Source of the DNA: Chryseobacterium jejuense
Lineage (GTDB): Bacteria; Bacteroidota; Bacteroidia; Flavobacteriales; Weeksellaceae
NCBI RefSeq assembly: GCF_900100075.1
Contig: NZ_FNEG01000001.1
Coordinates: 806,001-870,000 of the forward strand
Reading direction: 5' to 3'
Length of the DNA: 64,000 nt
Shown here: piece after piece, positions 53,736 through 61,391 of the stretch
How the letters are laid out: the number at the start of each line of letters is the position of its first letter
Position numbering within the stretch: the first letter of the stretch is position 1
The notes under the pieces: generated by a model
Seen by the model: the letters and a program-made list of their open reading frames with translations, nothing else
Told to the model about the DNA's origin: nothing
The model's database searches: none
Program-made: the position numbers and the translations under genes

Positions 53736-56700
53736 ATGAAAAAATATTTGCTTATTAAAATGATTTTCCTGTTTGCTTTCCTACCGTTAAAGGCGCAGGA
53801 TCTTACGCAGACAGAGAATTATGTGTACAGCAGGGTCTATCTGGAGCCTGTAGTCTCTTCCAGCAGTACCGCAAAACAGATACAGCAGGTAAGCTATCTT
53901 GATGGTCTGGGAAGATCTAAACAAAACATTGCCATTAAAGCAACTCCTTCTGGGAAAGATATAGTCACCCCGGTGGAATATGATGCTTTGGGAAGACAGG
54001 TTAAAGATCTGCTTCCATTACCACAGCAGGCTACTCAAAATGGAGGATTATTTACCGCTCCGGATATGACGGGAGCTGTCTCTGTCTACGGAAATGCTTC
54101 TAATTACTATGCGGAAAGAAAAGTAGAAAACTCACCCCTTCAACGGCTTCAGGAACTCGCTGCTCCCGGAGATCCATGGAAGATGGGATCCGGGAAAACC
54201 CAACAATATCAATATGAATCCAATACCCACTCTGAAGTAAAGAAATTTGTAGTGAATACCTCATGGGCTACTGTTTCAGGAGTGGCAGTTGGTACGCCGG
54301 CATTAAGTCTTTCCACAGAAAATACAAATTATGTATCAGGGGGCTTTTACAAAGCCGGGACTTTGTATAAAAATACGATAACCGATGAAGATGGCAATAA
54401 AGTAACCAAATTCACTAATGGCAAAGGACAAGTTATTTTGGTAAGGAAAAATGATGGAATCCAAAATGTAGATACTTATTACGCTCACAACGAGTATGGG
54501 CAGCAGGCTTTTGTCATTCCGCCTTTGGCTGTAAAAGCGATTGAAACAGCAGGAAATGCAATACCTGCGGAAGTACTGGATAATTTATGCTATCAATACC
54601 GCTATGACAATCAGGACAGGCTGGTAGAGAAAAAATTTCCGGGGAAAGGTTGGGAATTTATGGTGTATGACCAGCAGGACAGATTGGTACTCATCCAGGA
54701 TGCTAACCTGAGGACAACCACCAATAATTTTGGAGTGAAAGGCTGGATGTTTACCAAATACGATCTATTTAATAGGATTGTATACACCGGATTCTTTGCC
54801 AATACCTCTACGAGGCAAGTCATGCAGAATGCCTTGAACAGTATGACATCCCAGAATATAGAAAATAGAGCAGACAGGAGTCCTATAGTGCAAAACGGGG
54901 AAAATATTTATTATACAAAAAGTGCCTTTCCTACAGGAAGTATGACTATTCTCTCAGTTAGCTATTATGATTCTTATCCGCCGGGTATTAATGTTCCTGC
55001 AAGGCCTGATAATATCTTAGGACAAAATACTCTTGTCCCATCTGCAACGACTATGACCGTTAATGGAATTACTACCAGTAGAACTAGTAATGGGCTTCCT
55101 ACAGCCAGCTATGTAAGGAATATAGAAGATACCGGCTGGACTAAAGATTATTTCTGGTACGATACAGAAGGCCGATCTATCGGAAGCCATTCTATTAATC
55201 ATTTGGGAGGCCTGACTAAAGTAGAAACTGAGCTTGATTTTACGGGAGTTCCTAAACAAACCATCACTTACCACAAAAGAAAAGATAATGAGATAGGGAT
55301 AACCGTAAAAGAACGTTTTGAATATGATACTCAAAACAGGCTTATAAAGCACTGGCATCAGGTAGACAGTAGGTCTGAGCAACTATTGGTTGAAAATTCA
55401 TACAATGAATTGTCACAACTCATCAATAAGAAAGTAGGGAATAATCTTCAAAGCATTGATTATGCCTACAACATCCGTGGCTGGCTGACAGATATCAACA
55501 AAAACCAGATGTCGGTAGCCGATTTGGGAGGAAAATTATTTTCTTATAAAGTAAAATATAACCAGAAAGACGGTATCGAAAACCCTGATCCTGCACAATT
55601 CTCAGGAAAAAATGTAAAAGCAAAGTATAATGGGAATATTGCAGAGATAGACTGGAGAACCGTTGAAACGATAGGGGTAAATCCTTCTTTAACACCAAAA
55701 AGATACGGCTATTCTTATGATCCGATGAACAGGTTATCTGCCGGATATTACCAGAACCCAAATAACCCTTACAGCAAGGAGAATACGGAATCGATGGACT
55801 ATGAGCTCAGTGGGAATATTAAAAATCTGTACAGGACCGGGGTAATAGGCAGCGGCAGCAATACCGCAACACTCATCGATAATCTTGAATATATCTACAC
55901 AGGGAACAACCTTACTAAAGTCAATGATTATGCCCATAATCCGACAGGCTATGGAGGTGGGGGAAATATAATAAGCTACGATGGAAATGGAAATATGCTC
56001 AGTATACCGGATAAGGGGATTTTCTCTATCAAATACAATTACCTGAGCCTTCCCAACTCAATGGAACTCAATAAAAACGATATTGAGAATATAACCATTA
56101 CTACTAAGTACGGAGCCGACGGAACCAAGCTGAGAAAAGAGAATACCACCATTCTTTCAGGATACAACGGTACCATAACTACCAAGAAAACTACGGATTA
56201 TCTCGATGGGTTCCAGTATTTGGTAACTCAAAGTCTTAATACTGGCGGAGGTATTGAAACACTGATGGCTTCTTCTCTTTCAAGAAGAGCGATGGAACCG
56301 GAGGCTTTTACCCCTATTATACAAGATCCAACCATTCAGCCTATTGGTGGAAGGTTAACTGCCGACCTTAAAACTCCTGACCTACAATTTTTCCCGACAG
56401 CAGAAGGGTTTTATGATTACCAAAAAGATCAGTATATTTACCAGTACACAGACCTCATGGGAAATGTGAGGGTGAGTTTCGGGAGAAACAGCGCAGGTGT
56501 TCTTGAAATTGTCGATGCCAATGATTATTACCCTTTCGGGATGAATCATCTGAAAACGGGTAACGCTTTCTTTGGAATGGGTTCATATAAGGCCTATAAA
56601 TTCTTAGGAAACGAATTGCAGGAAACAGGGCTTTATGATATGAATGCCCGTTTCTATATGCCGGATCTGGGAGTTTTTGGGCAGCATGACCCATTGAGTG

Positions 56701-57497
56701 CTTCAACACTGGATCCTTATGGATATGCTTACAATAATCCTATCCTTTTTGCAGATTCAACCGGATTGGAAGGAGAACCTGTAAATGGAGGCTCTGGTCC
56801 CGGTGGGCCAGCAGTCATAGGTACAGTAACAAGTCCAATTGATGTGGGGGAAGTGGTAATTACTGTTAAGACGAGTGCTATGGATAAAATCTTAACAGCA
56901 CCATCTATTCATTCTTTTACATATGGAGTTGGCTTAACTTCAAAAATGCCTCCATTAAAAAAACAAGGGGTTGATCCAAGATTTGCAAACTGTTCTCAAT
57001 GTAATGATGGACCATTAAGGTATATTGGTGGGGCTGGAGATCCTTGGGGTGTTTGGGAAATTTTAGGTATTGTATTATCTTCCAGTGAAGATTCTAATAT
57101 CAAAATGGCGGCATTACCTCTTTTGGTAATGACGAGAAATACAGATGATGCATTAAAACTTTTAACTGTTGAAAAAGAAATTTTAAAAAAGCCCTATAGT
57201 AAAAGCCGACCGTCATATGGCAAAGATCAAGTAGATGAGGTTTGGGAAGCAGCAAAACAGAAGAATGGCAAAGTCTATGATCCCAATACAGGAGAAGAGC
57301 TTATTTGGGATAAAACAGTAAAACCTAGGTCATGGGATATGGGGCATCTACCAGGACATGAATATAGGACATTGCATCAAAAATATATGAGTGGACAAAT
57401 AACAAAAGAGGAGTTTTTAAAAGAATATCGAACCTCTAAAAATTATCAACCAGAATCAAAATCAGCAAATAGAAGTCATAAATATGAACAAAAATAG
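53736..57497 (+). CDS. RHS toxin with DUF6443 N-terminus and C-terminal GH-E family nuclease
   Basis: The product is 1253 residues. Signal peptide 1-20 (LIKMIFLFAFLPLKAQ). DUF6443 covers about 25-160 (YVYSRVYLEPVVSSSSTAKQ, VEYDALGRQVKDLLPLPQQA). RHS/YD repeats follow. The RHS core is YDMNARFYMPDLGVFGQHDP (near 968-987), PYGYAYNNPILFADSTG (near 993-1009). The last 245 residues are variable. The GH-E nuclease motif is SWDMGHLPGHEYRTLHQKYM (near 1198-1217), with HExxH-unrelated residues H1204, H1208, E1209, and SANRSHKYE at the end. Such nucleases attack DNA or RNA of competing cells. The tail and the overlapping downstream gene look AT-richer than the core, as in exchanged toxin cassettes. Confidence 0.88.
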   Translation: MKKYLLIKMIFLFAFLPLKAQDLTQTENYVYSRVYLEPVVSSSSTAKQIQQVSYLDGLGRSKQNIAIKATPSGKDIVTPVEYDALGRQVKDLLPLPQQATQNGGLFTAPDMTGAVSVYGNASNYYAERKVENSPLQRLQELAAPGDPWKMGSGKTQQYQYESNTHSEVKKFVVNTSWATVSGVAVGTPALSLSTENTNYVSGGFYKAGTLYKNTITDEDGNKVTKFTNGKGQVILVRKNDGIQNVDTYYAHNEYGQQAFVIPPLAVKAIETAGNAIPAEVLDNLCYQYRYDNQDRLVEKKFPGKGWEFMVYDQQDRLVLIQDANLRTTTNNFGVKGWMFTKYDLFNRIVYTGFFANTSTRQVMQNALNSMTSQNIENRADRSPIVQNGENIYYTKSAFPTGSMTILSVSYYDSYPPGINVPARPDNILGQNTLVPSATTMTVNGITTSRTSNGLPTASYVRNIEDTGWTKDYFWYDTEGRSIGSHSINHLGGLTKVETELDFTGVPKQTITYHKRKDNEIGITVKERFEYDTQNRLIKHWHQVDSRSEQLLVENSYNELSQLINKKVGNNLQSIDYAYNIRGWLTDINKNQMSVADLGGKLFSYKVKYNQKDGIENPDPAQFSGKNVKAKYNGNIAEIDWRTVETIGVNPSLTPKRYGYSYDPMNRLSAGYYQNPNNPYSKENTESMDYELSGNIKNLYRTGVIGSGSNTATLIDNLEYIYTGNNLTKVNDYAHNPTGYGGGGNIISYDGNGNMLSIPDKGIFSIKYNYLSLPNSMELNKNDIENITITTKYGADGTKLRKENTTILSGYNGTITTKKTTDYLDGFQYLVTQSLNTGGGIETLMASSLSRRAMEPEAFTPIIQDPTIQPIGGRLTADLKTPDLQFFPTAEGFYDYQKDQYIYQYTDLMGNVRVSFGRNSAGVLEIVDANDYYPFGMNHLKTGNAFFGMGSYKAYKFLGNELQETGLYDMNARFYMPDLGVFGQHDPLSASTLDPYGYAYNNPILFADSTGLEGEPVNGGSGPGGPAVIGTVTSPIDVGEVVITVKTSAMDKILTAPSIHSFTYGVGLTSKMPPLKKQGVDPRFANCSQCNDGPLRYIGGAGDPWGVWEILGIVLSSSEDSNIKMAALPLLVMTRNTDDALKLLTVEKEILKKPYSKSRPSYGKDQVDEVWEAAKQKNGKVYDPNTGEELIWDKTVKPRSWDMGHLPGHEYRTLHQKYMSGQITKEEFLKEYRTSKNYQPESKSANRSHKYEQK

Positions 57498-57969
57498 CAT
57501 TAATGAAGTTTTTCATATGGTCGAACTTAATAATTTAGAAGACCTGAAGGAGATTGTAAATGAGAGCAATGTCAATCTTTTTGTAAATGAATTTGGACAA
57601 AATCTTTTACATATGGCGATTACAAGAAACTCTCCTGAGGTATTTAACTACCTTTTATATTGTGATATAGATGTAAACAAATTGGATAATGATGGTAAAA
57701 CTCCATTACATTACAGTACAGCTTATAATAATTTTGATTTTACAAAATTATTGTTAGACTCTAAAGGAATTGAAAAAGGTATAAAAGATCGATACGGTAA
57801 TAATCCGATGTGGGTTGCAGTTTTTAATTCACGTGGATACTATGATGTAGTTAGATTATTAATGGAGCATGGGGTTGATGCTATCTCTAAAAATAATAGT
57901 GGTAGATCTGCATCGGATTTTGCAAAACAAATTGAAGATGAAGAATTAATAGAAATTCTTGGATCCTAA
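57484..57969 (+). CDS. Ankyrin-repeat immunity protein (cognate to the RHS toxin)
   Basis: The product is 161 residues with four ankyrin units: LEDLKEIVNESNVNLFVNEF, GQNLLHMAITRNSPEVFNYL, DGKTPLHYSTAYNNFDFTKL, GNNPMWVAVFNSRGYYDVVR, ending NSGRSASDFAKQIEDEE. Its ATG lies inside the toxin gene (57484), 14 bp before the toxin stop codon. Tight overlap with a toxin gene is typical of immunity genes, and ankyrin proteins are known immunity partners of polymorphic nucleases. A terminator follows. The immunity role is inference from position and family habit. Confidence 0.8.
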   Translation: MNKNSINEVFHMVELNNLEDLKEIVNESNVNLFVNEFGQNLLHMAITRNSPEVFNYLLYCDIDVNKLDNDGKTPLHYSTAYNNFDFTKLLLDSKGIEKGIKDRYGNNPMWVAVFNSRGYYDVVRLLMEHGVDAISKNNSGRSASDFAKQIEDEELIEILGS

Positions 57970-57992
57970 TGTTAACAATTTAAAAAATTCAT

Positions 57993-58023
57993 GAAGGTGT
58001 CTAAAATGGACACCTTCTTTTTA
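57993..58023 (+). terminator. Terminator after the ankyrin immunity gene
   Basis: GAAGGTGTC (57993-58001), loop TAAAATG, GACACCTTC (58009-58017), then TTTTTAG. It lies 23 bp after the stop codon at 57969. Confidence 0.9.
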
Positions 58024-58049
58024 GAAGTTATCCCAAAAATATATGCGAT

Positions 58050-58679
58050 TTGAAAATGATTATATACAAAGAAATTGCAATAGATGTAAACAATAATAAT
58101 GTTGAAACCAAAGGTTTAAATTCCTATTTGAATAAAGAAATCAGGTTGCCTATCAGAGATCAACACAAAGAAGATTATGTAGAAGTTATTAAATACATTG
58201 TTGATTATATCATGGATAGTAAAGCGATTATTTCTGAAAATCAAAATATAGGATATTATTCATGGCTTTTACAATTTAGATTGGATGAAGAGAACTATTA
58301 TGATTTATATGAAGCAAACTCCGATGGTAGCGACTTTAATAAAGGCTGTGATACAGCAATTTCAATTGTAAGGCAACAAGGGGAAATGTGTTGGCAACAA
58401 AATCTTATTCCTCTTTTTCCAAATTTCAATCAGTCGGTAGTTATATCAGATGGTGTTTACGAAGGAAAAGATATTGAAGGAATTAGATATGAAGCACCTC
58501 AGAATGAGAGTGGGTGGTATCTTATCACAGATGATTATAATGAAGATATTAAGTCATTAAAAGTTGTGCATTTTTATCATGTCGCTTTTGCACGACCTGA
58601 TATTTTGAAATATTTAGCTATACCATTTGGCCATAGATTTCGAATGGGAAATGGGGATATTAGTGTTTCTAAAGATTAA
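58050..58679 (+). CDS. Imm33/DUF2185-like immunity protein
   Basis: The product is 209 residues. The C-terminal half resembles Imm33/DUF2185: VVISDGVYEGKDIEGIRYEA (near 131-150), PQNESGWYLITDDYNEDI (near 151-168) with the NxxSGWxL core, and FARPDILKYLAIPFGHRF (near 182-199). The N-terminal half is unassigned. Such proteins are immunity components of polymorphic toxin systems. It lies 80 bp after the ankyrin gene behind a terminator, so it has separate transcription or read-through. Whether it protects against the same toxin or another is unknown. Confidence 0.65.
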   Translation: MKMIIYKEIAIDVNNNNVETKGLNSYLNKEIRLPIRDQHKEDYVEVIKYIVDYIMDSKAIISENQNIGYYSWLLQFRLDEENYYDLYEANSDGSDFNKGCDTAISIVRQQGEMCWQQNLIPLFPNFNQSVVISDGVYEGKDIEGIRYEAPQNESGWYLITDDYNEDIKSLKVVHFYHVAFARPDILKYLAIPFGHRFRMGNGDISVSKD

Positions 58680-58690
58680 ATAACATAATA

Positions 58691-58721
58691 GAGGGTGCTG
58701 AGTGAAGCACCCTCATTTTTT
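58691..58721 (+). terminator. Terminator after the Imm33-like gene
   Basis: GAGGGTGCT (58691-58699), loop GAGTGA, AGCACCCTC (58706-58714), then ATTTTTTA. It lies 11 bp after the stop codon. Confidence 0.92.
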
Positions 58722-58754
58722 ATTTTATATTGAAATTAAATATTCTATTCTTAG

Positions 58755-58828
58755 AACGGTAAATGGTCTTGCCATTTTTCTTAAATGGTTTGGTAAAGAT
58801 TTTTGCAAGATTCTTACCGTTTTTTTGA
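58755..58828. other. Nested inverted repeats overlapping a minus-strand C-terminal-like fragment
   Basis: AACGGTAA (58755-58762) pairs with TTACCGTT (58814-58821), CTTGC (58768-58772) with GCAAG (58805-58809), and CCATTT (58772-58777) with AAATGG (58783-58788), followed by a T-run. On the minus strand the same DNA reads in one open frame of about 42 codons without a start: LQKNGKNLAKIFTKPFKKNG, then KTIYRSKNRIFNFNIK and stop. It may be a toxin-tail remnant rather than a structured RNA; the two readings compete. Confidence 0.3.
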
Positions 58829-58872
58829 AGACTATCATTGTTGAAGAATTAGATTTAACAAAATTCTTAAAC

Positions 58873-58931
58873 AGCAAGCATCGCGCTTGTGTCAGACTAA
58901 CGGCGGACACGGGCAAGATGCCCACACCAGC
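58873..58931. repeat. GC-rich palindromic REP-like element
   Basis: A GC-rich patch with hairpins CAAGC-ATCGC-GCTTG, GTGTC...GGACAC and GGGC-AAGAT-GCCC. Its composition contrasts with the AT-rich neighbours. The right end touches a truncated reading frame at 58932. I recall this sequence type as a dispersed repeat in Chryseobacterium-like genomes, from memory. Confidence 0.6.
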
Positions 58932-59021
58932 AAGGAAAATTATAAAAAATCTTTAGAATTCAATCCTGAAAATACTAATGCCCAAGACATAATTTTCAAA
59001 ATCAATAATCTTATCAAATAG
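58932..59021 (+). pseudogene. Truncated TPR C-terminus, cut by the REP-like element
   Basis: Thirty codons read KENYKKSLEFNPENTNAQDI and then IFKINNLIK and stop. NYKKSLEFNPENTNAQ is a typical TPR helix as found at the C-terminus of exported serine hydrolases and TPR proteins. There is no start and everything upstream is replaced by the palindromic element, so this is a gene remnant. Confidence 0.5.
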
Positions 59022-59137
59022 TAAATTACAATGAGCGTTTGTAAGTCAGGTACTTACGTGTTTTTTTGGAGAAGTAAAATAGGATATTGAGCTTGGTTAT
59101 TATTACATAACCAACCAGTAGTGAGATATTGGTAAAT

Positions 59138-59173
59138 AAAAAAGGGTTAAGTTTATAAACTTAACCCTTTTTT
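59138..59173 (-). terminator. Terminator of the first tRNA-Ser gene
   Basis: AAAGGGTTAAGTTTA (59141-59155) mirrors TAAACTTAACCCTTT (59156-59170), a perfect palindrome flanked by A and T runs. On the minus strand it directly follows the tRNA 3' end. Confidence 0.88.
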
Positions 59174-59174
59174 G

Positions 59175-59259
59175 CGGAGAGTGAGGGATTCGAACCCCCG
59201 GACCTGTTACAGTCAACAGTTTTCAAGACTGCCGCAATCGACCACTCTGCCAACTCTCC
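59175..59259 (-). tRNA. tRNA-Ser (anticodon TGA), copy 1
   Basis: An 85-nt tRNA on the minus strand. The 5' acceptor GGAGAGT pairs with 3' ACTCTCC; discriminator G follows. The T arm contains GGTTCGAATCCC. The anticodon stem-loop CAGTC-TTGAAAA-CTG gives anticodon TGA, reading TCA serine codons. A long variable arm (TTGACTGTAACAGGTCCG region) confirms serine class II type. No encoded CCA. A promoter TTTG-N21-TATATTTG lies at 59294-59326. Confidence 0.97.
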
Positions 59260-59293
59260 CTAAACTCCGATGGTATCGTTGTTTTCAGTGGTG

Positions 59294-59326
59294 CAAATAT
59301 AGAAAAAATTATAATAAGTCCACAAA
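59294..59326 (-). promoter_or_regulatory. Promoter of tRNA-Ser copy 1
   Basis: Minus strand: TTTG (59326-59323), 21 bp, TATATTTG (59301-59294), 34 bp before the tRNA 5' end. Copy 2 has the same arrangement with 19 bp spacing. Confidence 0.7.
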
Positions 59327-59510
59327 TAAAAAACAAACTAAAATCTATCTGTCGGGTTATCAGTAATATTATTTTTATTGATGCTCTGAATTGAGGTATT
59401 CAACCTTAATTTCAGTCCTGTTTTACCTCATTTTTGTCGGTTGCAAAACATTATATCAGAAAAAGCTGAATGGCTGAAAGATTAAACTTGCTATAAAATA
59501 CAAGCACAAA

Positions 59511-60812
59511 TTATTTCTTTTCGGTTTTAAATGATATTTTATATTCTCCTGTAGCAAAAGGGTAGCCATCTTCAGATTTTGTGGTTCTGTCTGTGATATA
59601 AAAATCGTATTCCGTATCAGAATTTAAGTCAGCTGTTTCTAAGGTTAGAATGGTTTTAGATTCATTTAAACCTACAATATTTTTTAGCGGAAAATGTTCT
59701 TTTCCATTTTTTGAAAAGTTAATAGATACTTTTTCATTCATTGGTTTTGAGAATACAATCTGAATTTTTTTAGTATCCACATTTACATTCTGGCTGCCAT
59801 TTTCAAATTCAATGATCTTTGTTAATTGGGGCTGATGGTCTTTATATTCAGAAAGTATTTGTTCAGCGCTTTTTTTATCTTCAAAATAATCTGATGCTGC
59901 TAAAAACTGACGTACATCACCTTCACTATTGAAATCTAACTCAATAATGTTCTTAATTGCAGCTTTCTTATCTGCTGAGTTTTCATAATATCTTTTGGAT
60001 ATCACATATCCTACGAAATACCCAAGATCAGGGTTTTTAGCGTTACCATTATAAAACCAGTTCTCCAATTTTTTACTAAACATGTCACCTTTAAAATCCG
60101 ACCTTACTTTTTCGTAATTTTTAAACCCATAATCAAGATAATGAGCTGTGAATTTTTTGTTTAAAGCGAGTTCTGCAATAAAATCACAGGAGCCTTCTTT
60201 GATAGCCTTTGATAAAATATTGATTTCACCATCTTTCTGAAAAGTATGGATGAATTCGTGTACCGTTACCTGTTCCAGCTGTGAGGGGTTCGTGAACAAA
60301 AACATTTTCCGGAGATTTTCATTTTCAAATTCCGAAACAATAGTATTCTGATTTCCTGTTATTTTTTCTACGCCTAGTAGTAAATTTTCTTTATGGGTTG
60401 TTCCGCCGGATTTCAGCGCTCCAATGGTATAGTAAATATTTCCTTTGGAATTATTGGGGTAAAGTTTTCCCAGTTTCTTGAAAGCAGTATTGATGGTTTT
60501 AATTTTTTTTGCATCTATGAAGGTATTGGGTCTGATGGAGTTCCAAAAATTAGGGTATTTCTCAATTGCATTTAAATAATCCTCTTTTCCAAATTTTTTA
60601 ATTTCCATGAATGCTTTTAATCCATCTGTTTTCTTGGTAAGGAAAAGGGTTTCAAGAATTTCGCTTTTATGACTTTTATTTTTCTGGATACTGTCATAAG
60701 CTACCCAAAAGTTATTGATATCTGTACTAATAATTTTTTGAGCGTTTGAACAATTGAAAAATGCCAAAACGGCTAATGCAGGAAGTATGCGTTTTATAGA
60801 TTTAGCTTTCAT
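59511..60812 (-). CDS. Exported zinc-metalloprotease-like protein with C-terminal Big_5-type domain
   Basis: The product is 433 residues. The N-terminal hydrophobic segment (about 5-22) ends AFFNCSNAQ, so it is a signal or lipoprotein peptide (Cys near 21). The metalloprotease-like core has TVHEFIHTFQKDG (HEFIH near 183-187) with a possible third ligand in EGSCDFIAE (near 206-214), as in DUF2268-like peptidases. The last about 95 residues (VNVDTKKIQIVFSKPMNEKV) resemble a Big_5 Ig-like domain. It acts outside the cytoplasm, substrate unknown. It sits between two near-identical tRNA-Ser genes, all on the minus strand. Confidence 0.75.
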   Translation of the reverse strand: MKAKSIKRILPALAVLAFFNCSNAQKIISTDINNFWVAYDSIQKNKSHKSEILETLFLTKKTDGLKAFMEIKKFGKEDYLNAIEKYPNFWNSIRPNTFIDAKKIKTINTAFKKLGKLYPNNSKGNIYYTIGALKSGGTTHKENLLLGVEKITGNQNTIVSEFENENLRKMFLFTNPSQLEQVTVHEFIHTFQKDGEINILSKAIKEGSCDFIAELALNKKFTAHYLDYGFKNYEKVRSDFKGDMFSKKLENWFYNGNAKNPDLGYFVGYVISKRYYENSADKKAAIKNIIELDFNSEGDVRQFLAASDYFEDKKSAEQILSEYKDHQPQLTKIIEFENGSQNVNVDTKKIQIVFSKPMNEKVSINFSKNGKEHFPLKNIVGLNESKTILTLETADLNSDTEYDFYITDRTTKSEDGYPFATGEYKISFKTEKK

Positions 60813-60842
60813 GGGCGGGTTGGCATTCAGTTTTTATAATGA

Positions 60843-60876
60843 AAAAAGGTACAAATCATTTGATTCGTACCTTTTT
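60843..60876 (-). terminator. Terminator of the second tRNA-Ser gene
   Basis: AAAAAGGTACAAATCA (60843-60858), loop TT, TGATTCGTACCTTTTT (60861-60876), one mismatch. Minus strand: it lies 3 bp after the tRNA end and before the protease gene. Confidence 0.85.
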
Positions 60877-60879
60877 CTG

Positions 60880-60964
60880 CGGAGAGTGAGGGATTCGAAC
60901 CCCCGGACCTGTTACAGTCAACAGTTTTCAAGACTGCCGCAATCGACCACTCTGCCAACTCTCC
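60880..60964 (-). tRNA. tRNA-Ser (anticodon TGA), copy 2
   Basis: An 85-nt minus-strand tRNA that I read as identical in sequence to copy 1 (59175-59259). GGAGAGT/ACTCTCC acceptor, GGTTCGAATCCC T arm, anticodon TGA, long variable arm. About 45 bp upstream of the 5' end, including CAAATATA (60999-61006), is also conserved between copies with few changes. Promoter TTTG-N19-TATATTTG at 60999-61029. Confidence 0.97.
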
Positions 60965-60998
60965 CTAAACTCCGATTATATCGTTGTTTTTAGTGGTG

Positions 60999-61029
60999 CA
61001 AATATAGGGAGTTTTTAATTTCTGACAAA
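60999..61029 (-). promoter_or_regulatory. Promoter of tRNA-Ser copy 2
   Basis: Minus strand: TTTG (61029-61026), 19 bp, TATATTTG (61006-60999), 34 bp before the tRNA 5' end. Confidence 0.75.
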
Positions 61030-61391
61030 ATATTTTTCAATAAAATTTCTTTTTTTTTGAATAGGCCGATGGGTGGGGCTTTCAGATGAATCCATTTTAA
61101 AATTGAGAAGATTTTAAAATGATTGTTAACTAGTATTTTAAGTGACGGAAAAAACAATAATAAGATTTTTGATGATGAATGTATCTTTTATAATACAAAA
61201 ATAAGGATGAAGATACGAAAGGTAGAAAAGGTTCAGAGTCTGGTAGAAAATCAATCCTTCACAAGAAAAAAAACTGTAATTTTATCAGGAGTAATCATAG
61301 AGATGGGGGTTGAAAATTTGAATTGTAAGCCTTAACTCTATTGCTATTCTCTTTAATCTGTTTCAGGTTAATAACTATTCAAATTGAGTGT
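61030..61391. other. Noncoding gap upstream of the AraC gene
   Basis: A gap of about 360 bp between the divergent tRNA and AraC genes. It is AT-rich with a short GC patch (GGCCGATGGGTGGGGC near 61062). An open frame at 61123-61335 has no recognisable content or ribosome-binding site and I do not call it. Confidence 0.4.

Noticed and set aside
58702..58956. An 84-residue plus-strand frame and a 66-residue minus-strand frame after the Imm33-like gene.
   Set aside because: They cross a terminator, inverted repeats and a REP-like element and show no domain; a separate minus-strand fragment is reported as a finding instead.
59175..59259. Selenocysteine tRNA because of anticodon TGA.
   Set aside because: Anticodon TGA pairs with TCA serine codons; a Sec tRNA would have anticodon TCA and a longer acceptor arm.
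59172..60993. Open frames reading RRVRDSNPRTCYSQQFSRLP at both tRNA sites.
   Set aside because: They are antisense to the tRNA-Ser genes and are identical only because the tRNAs are.
61123..61335. A 70-residue frame before the AraC gene.
   Set aside because: Low-complexity Lys-rich product, no ribosome-binding site and no family resemblance.
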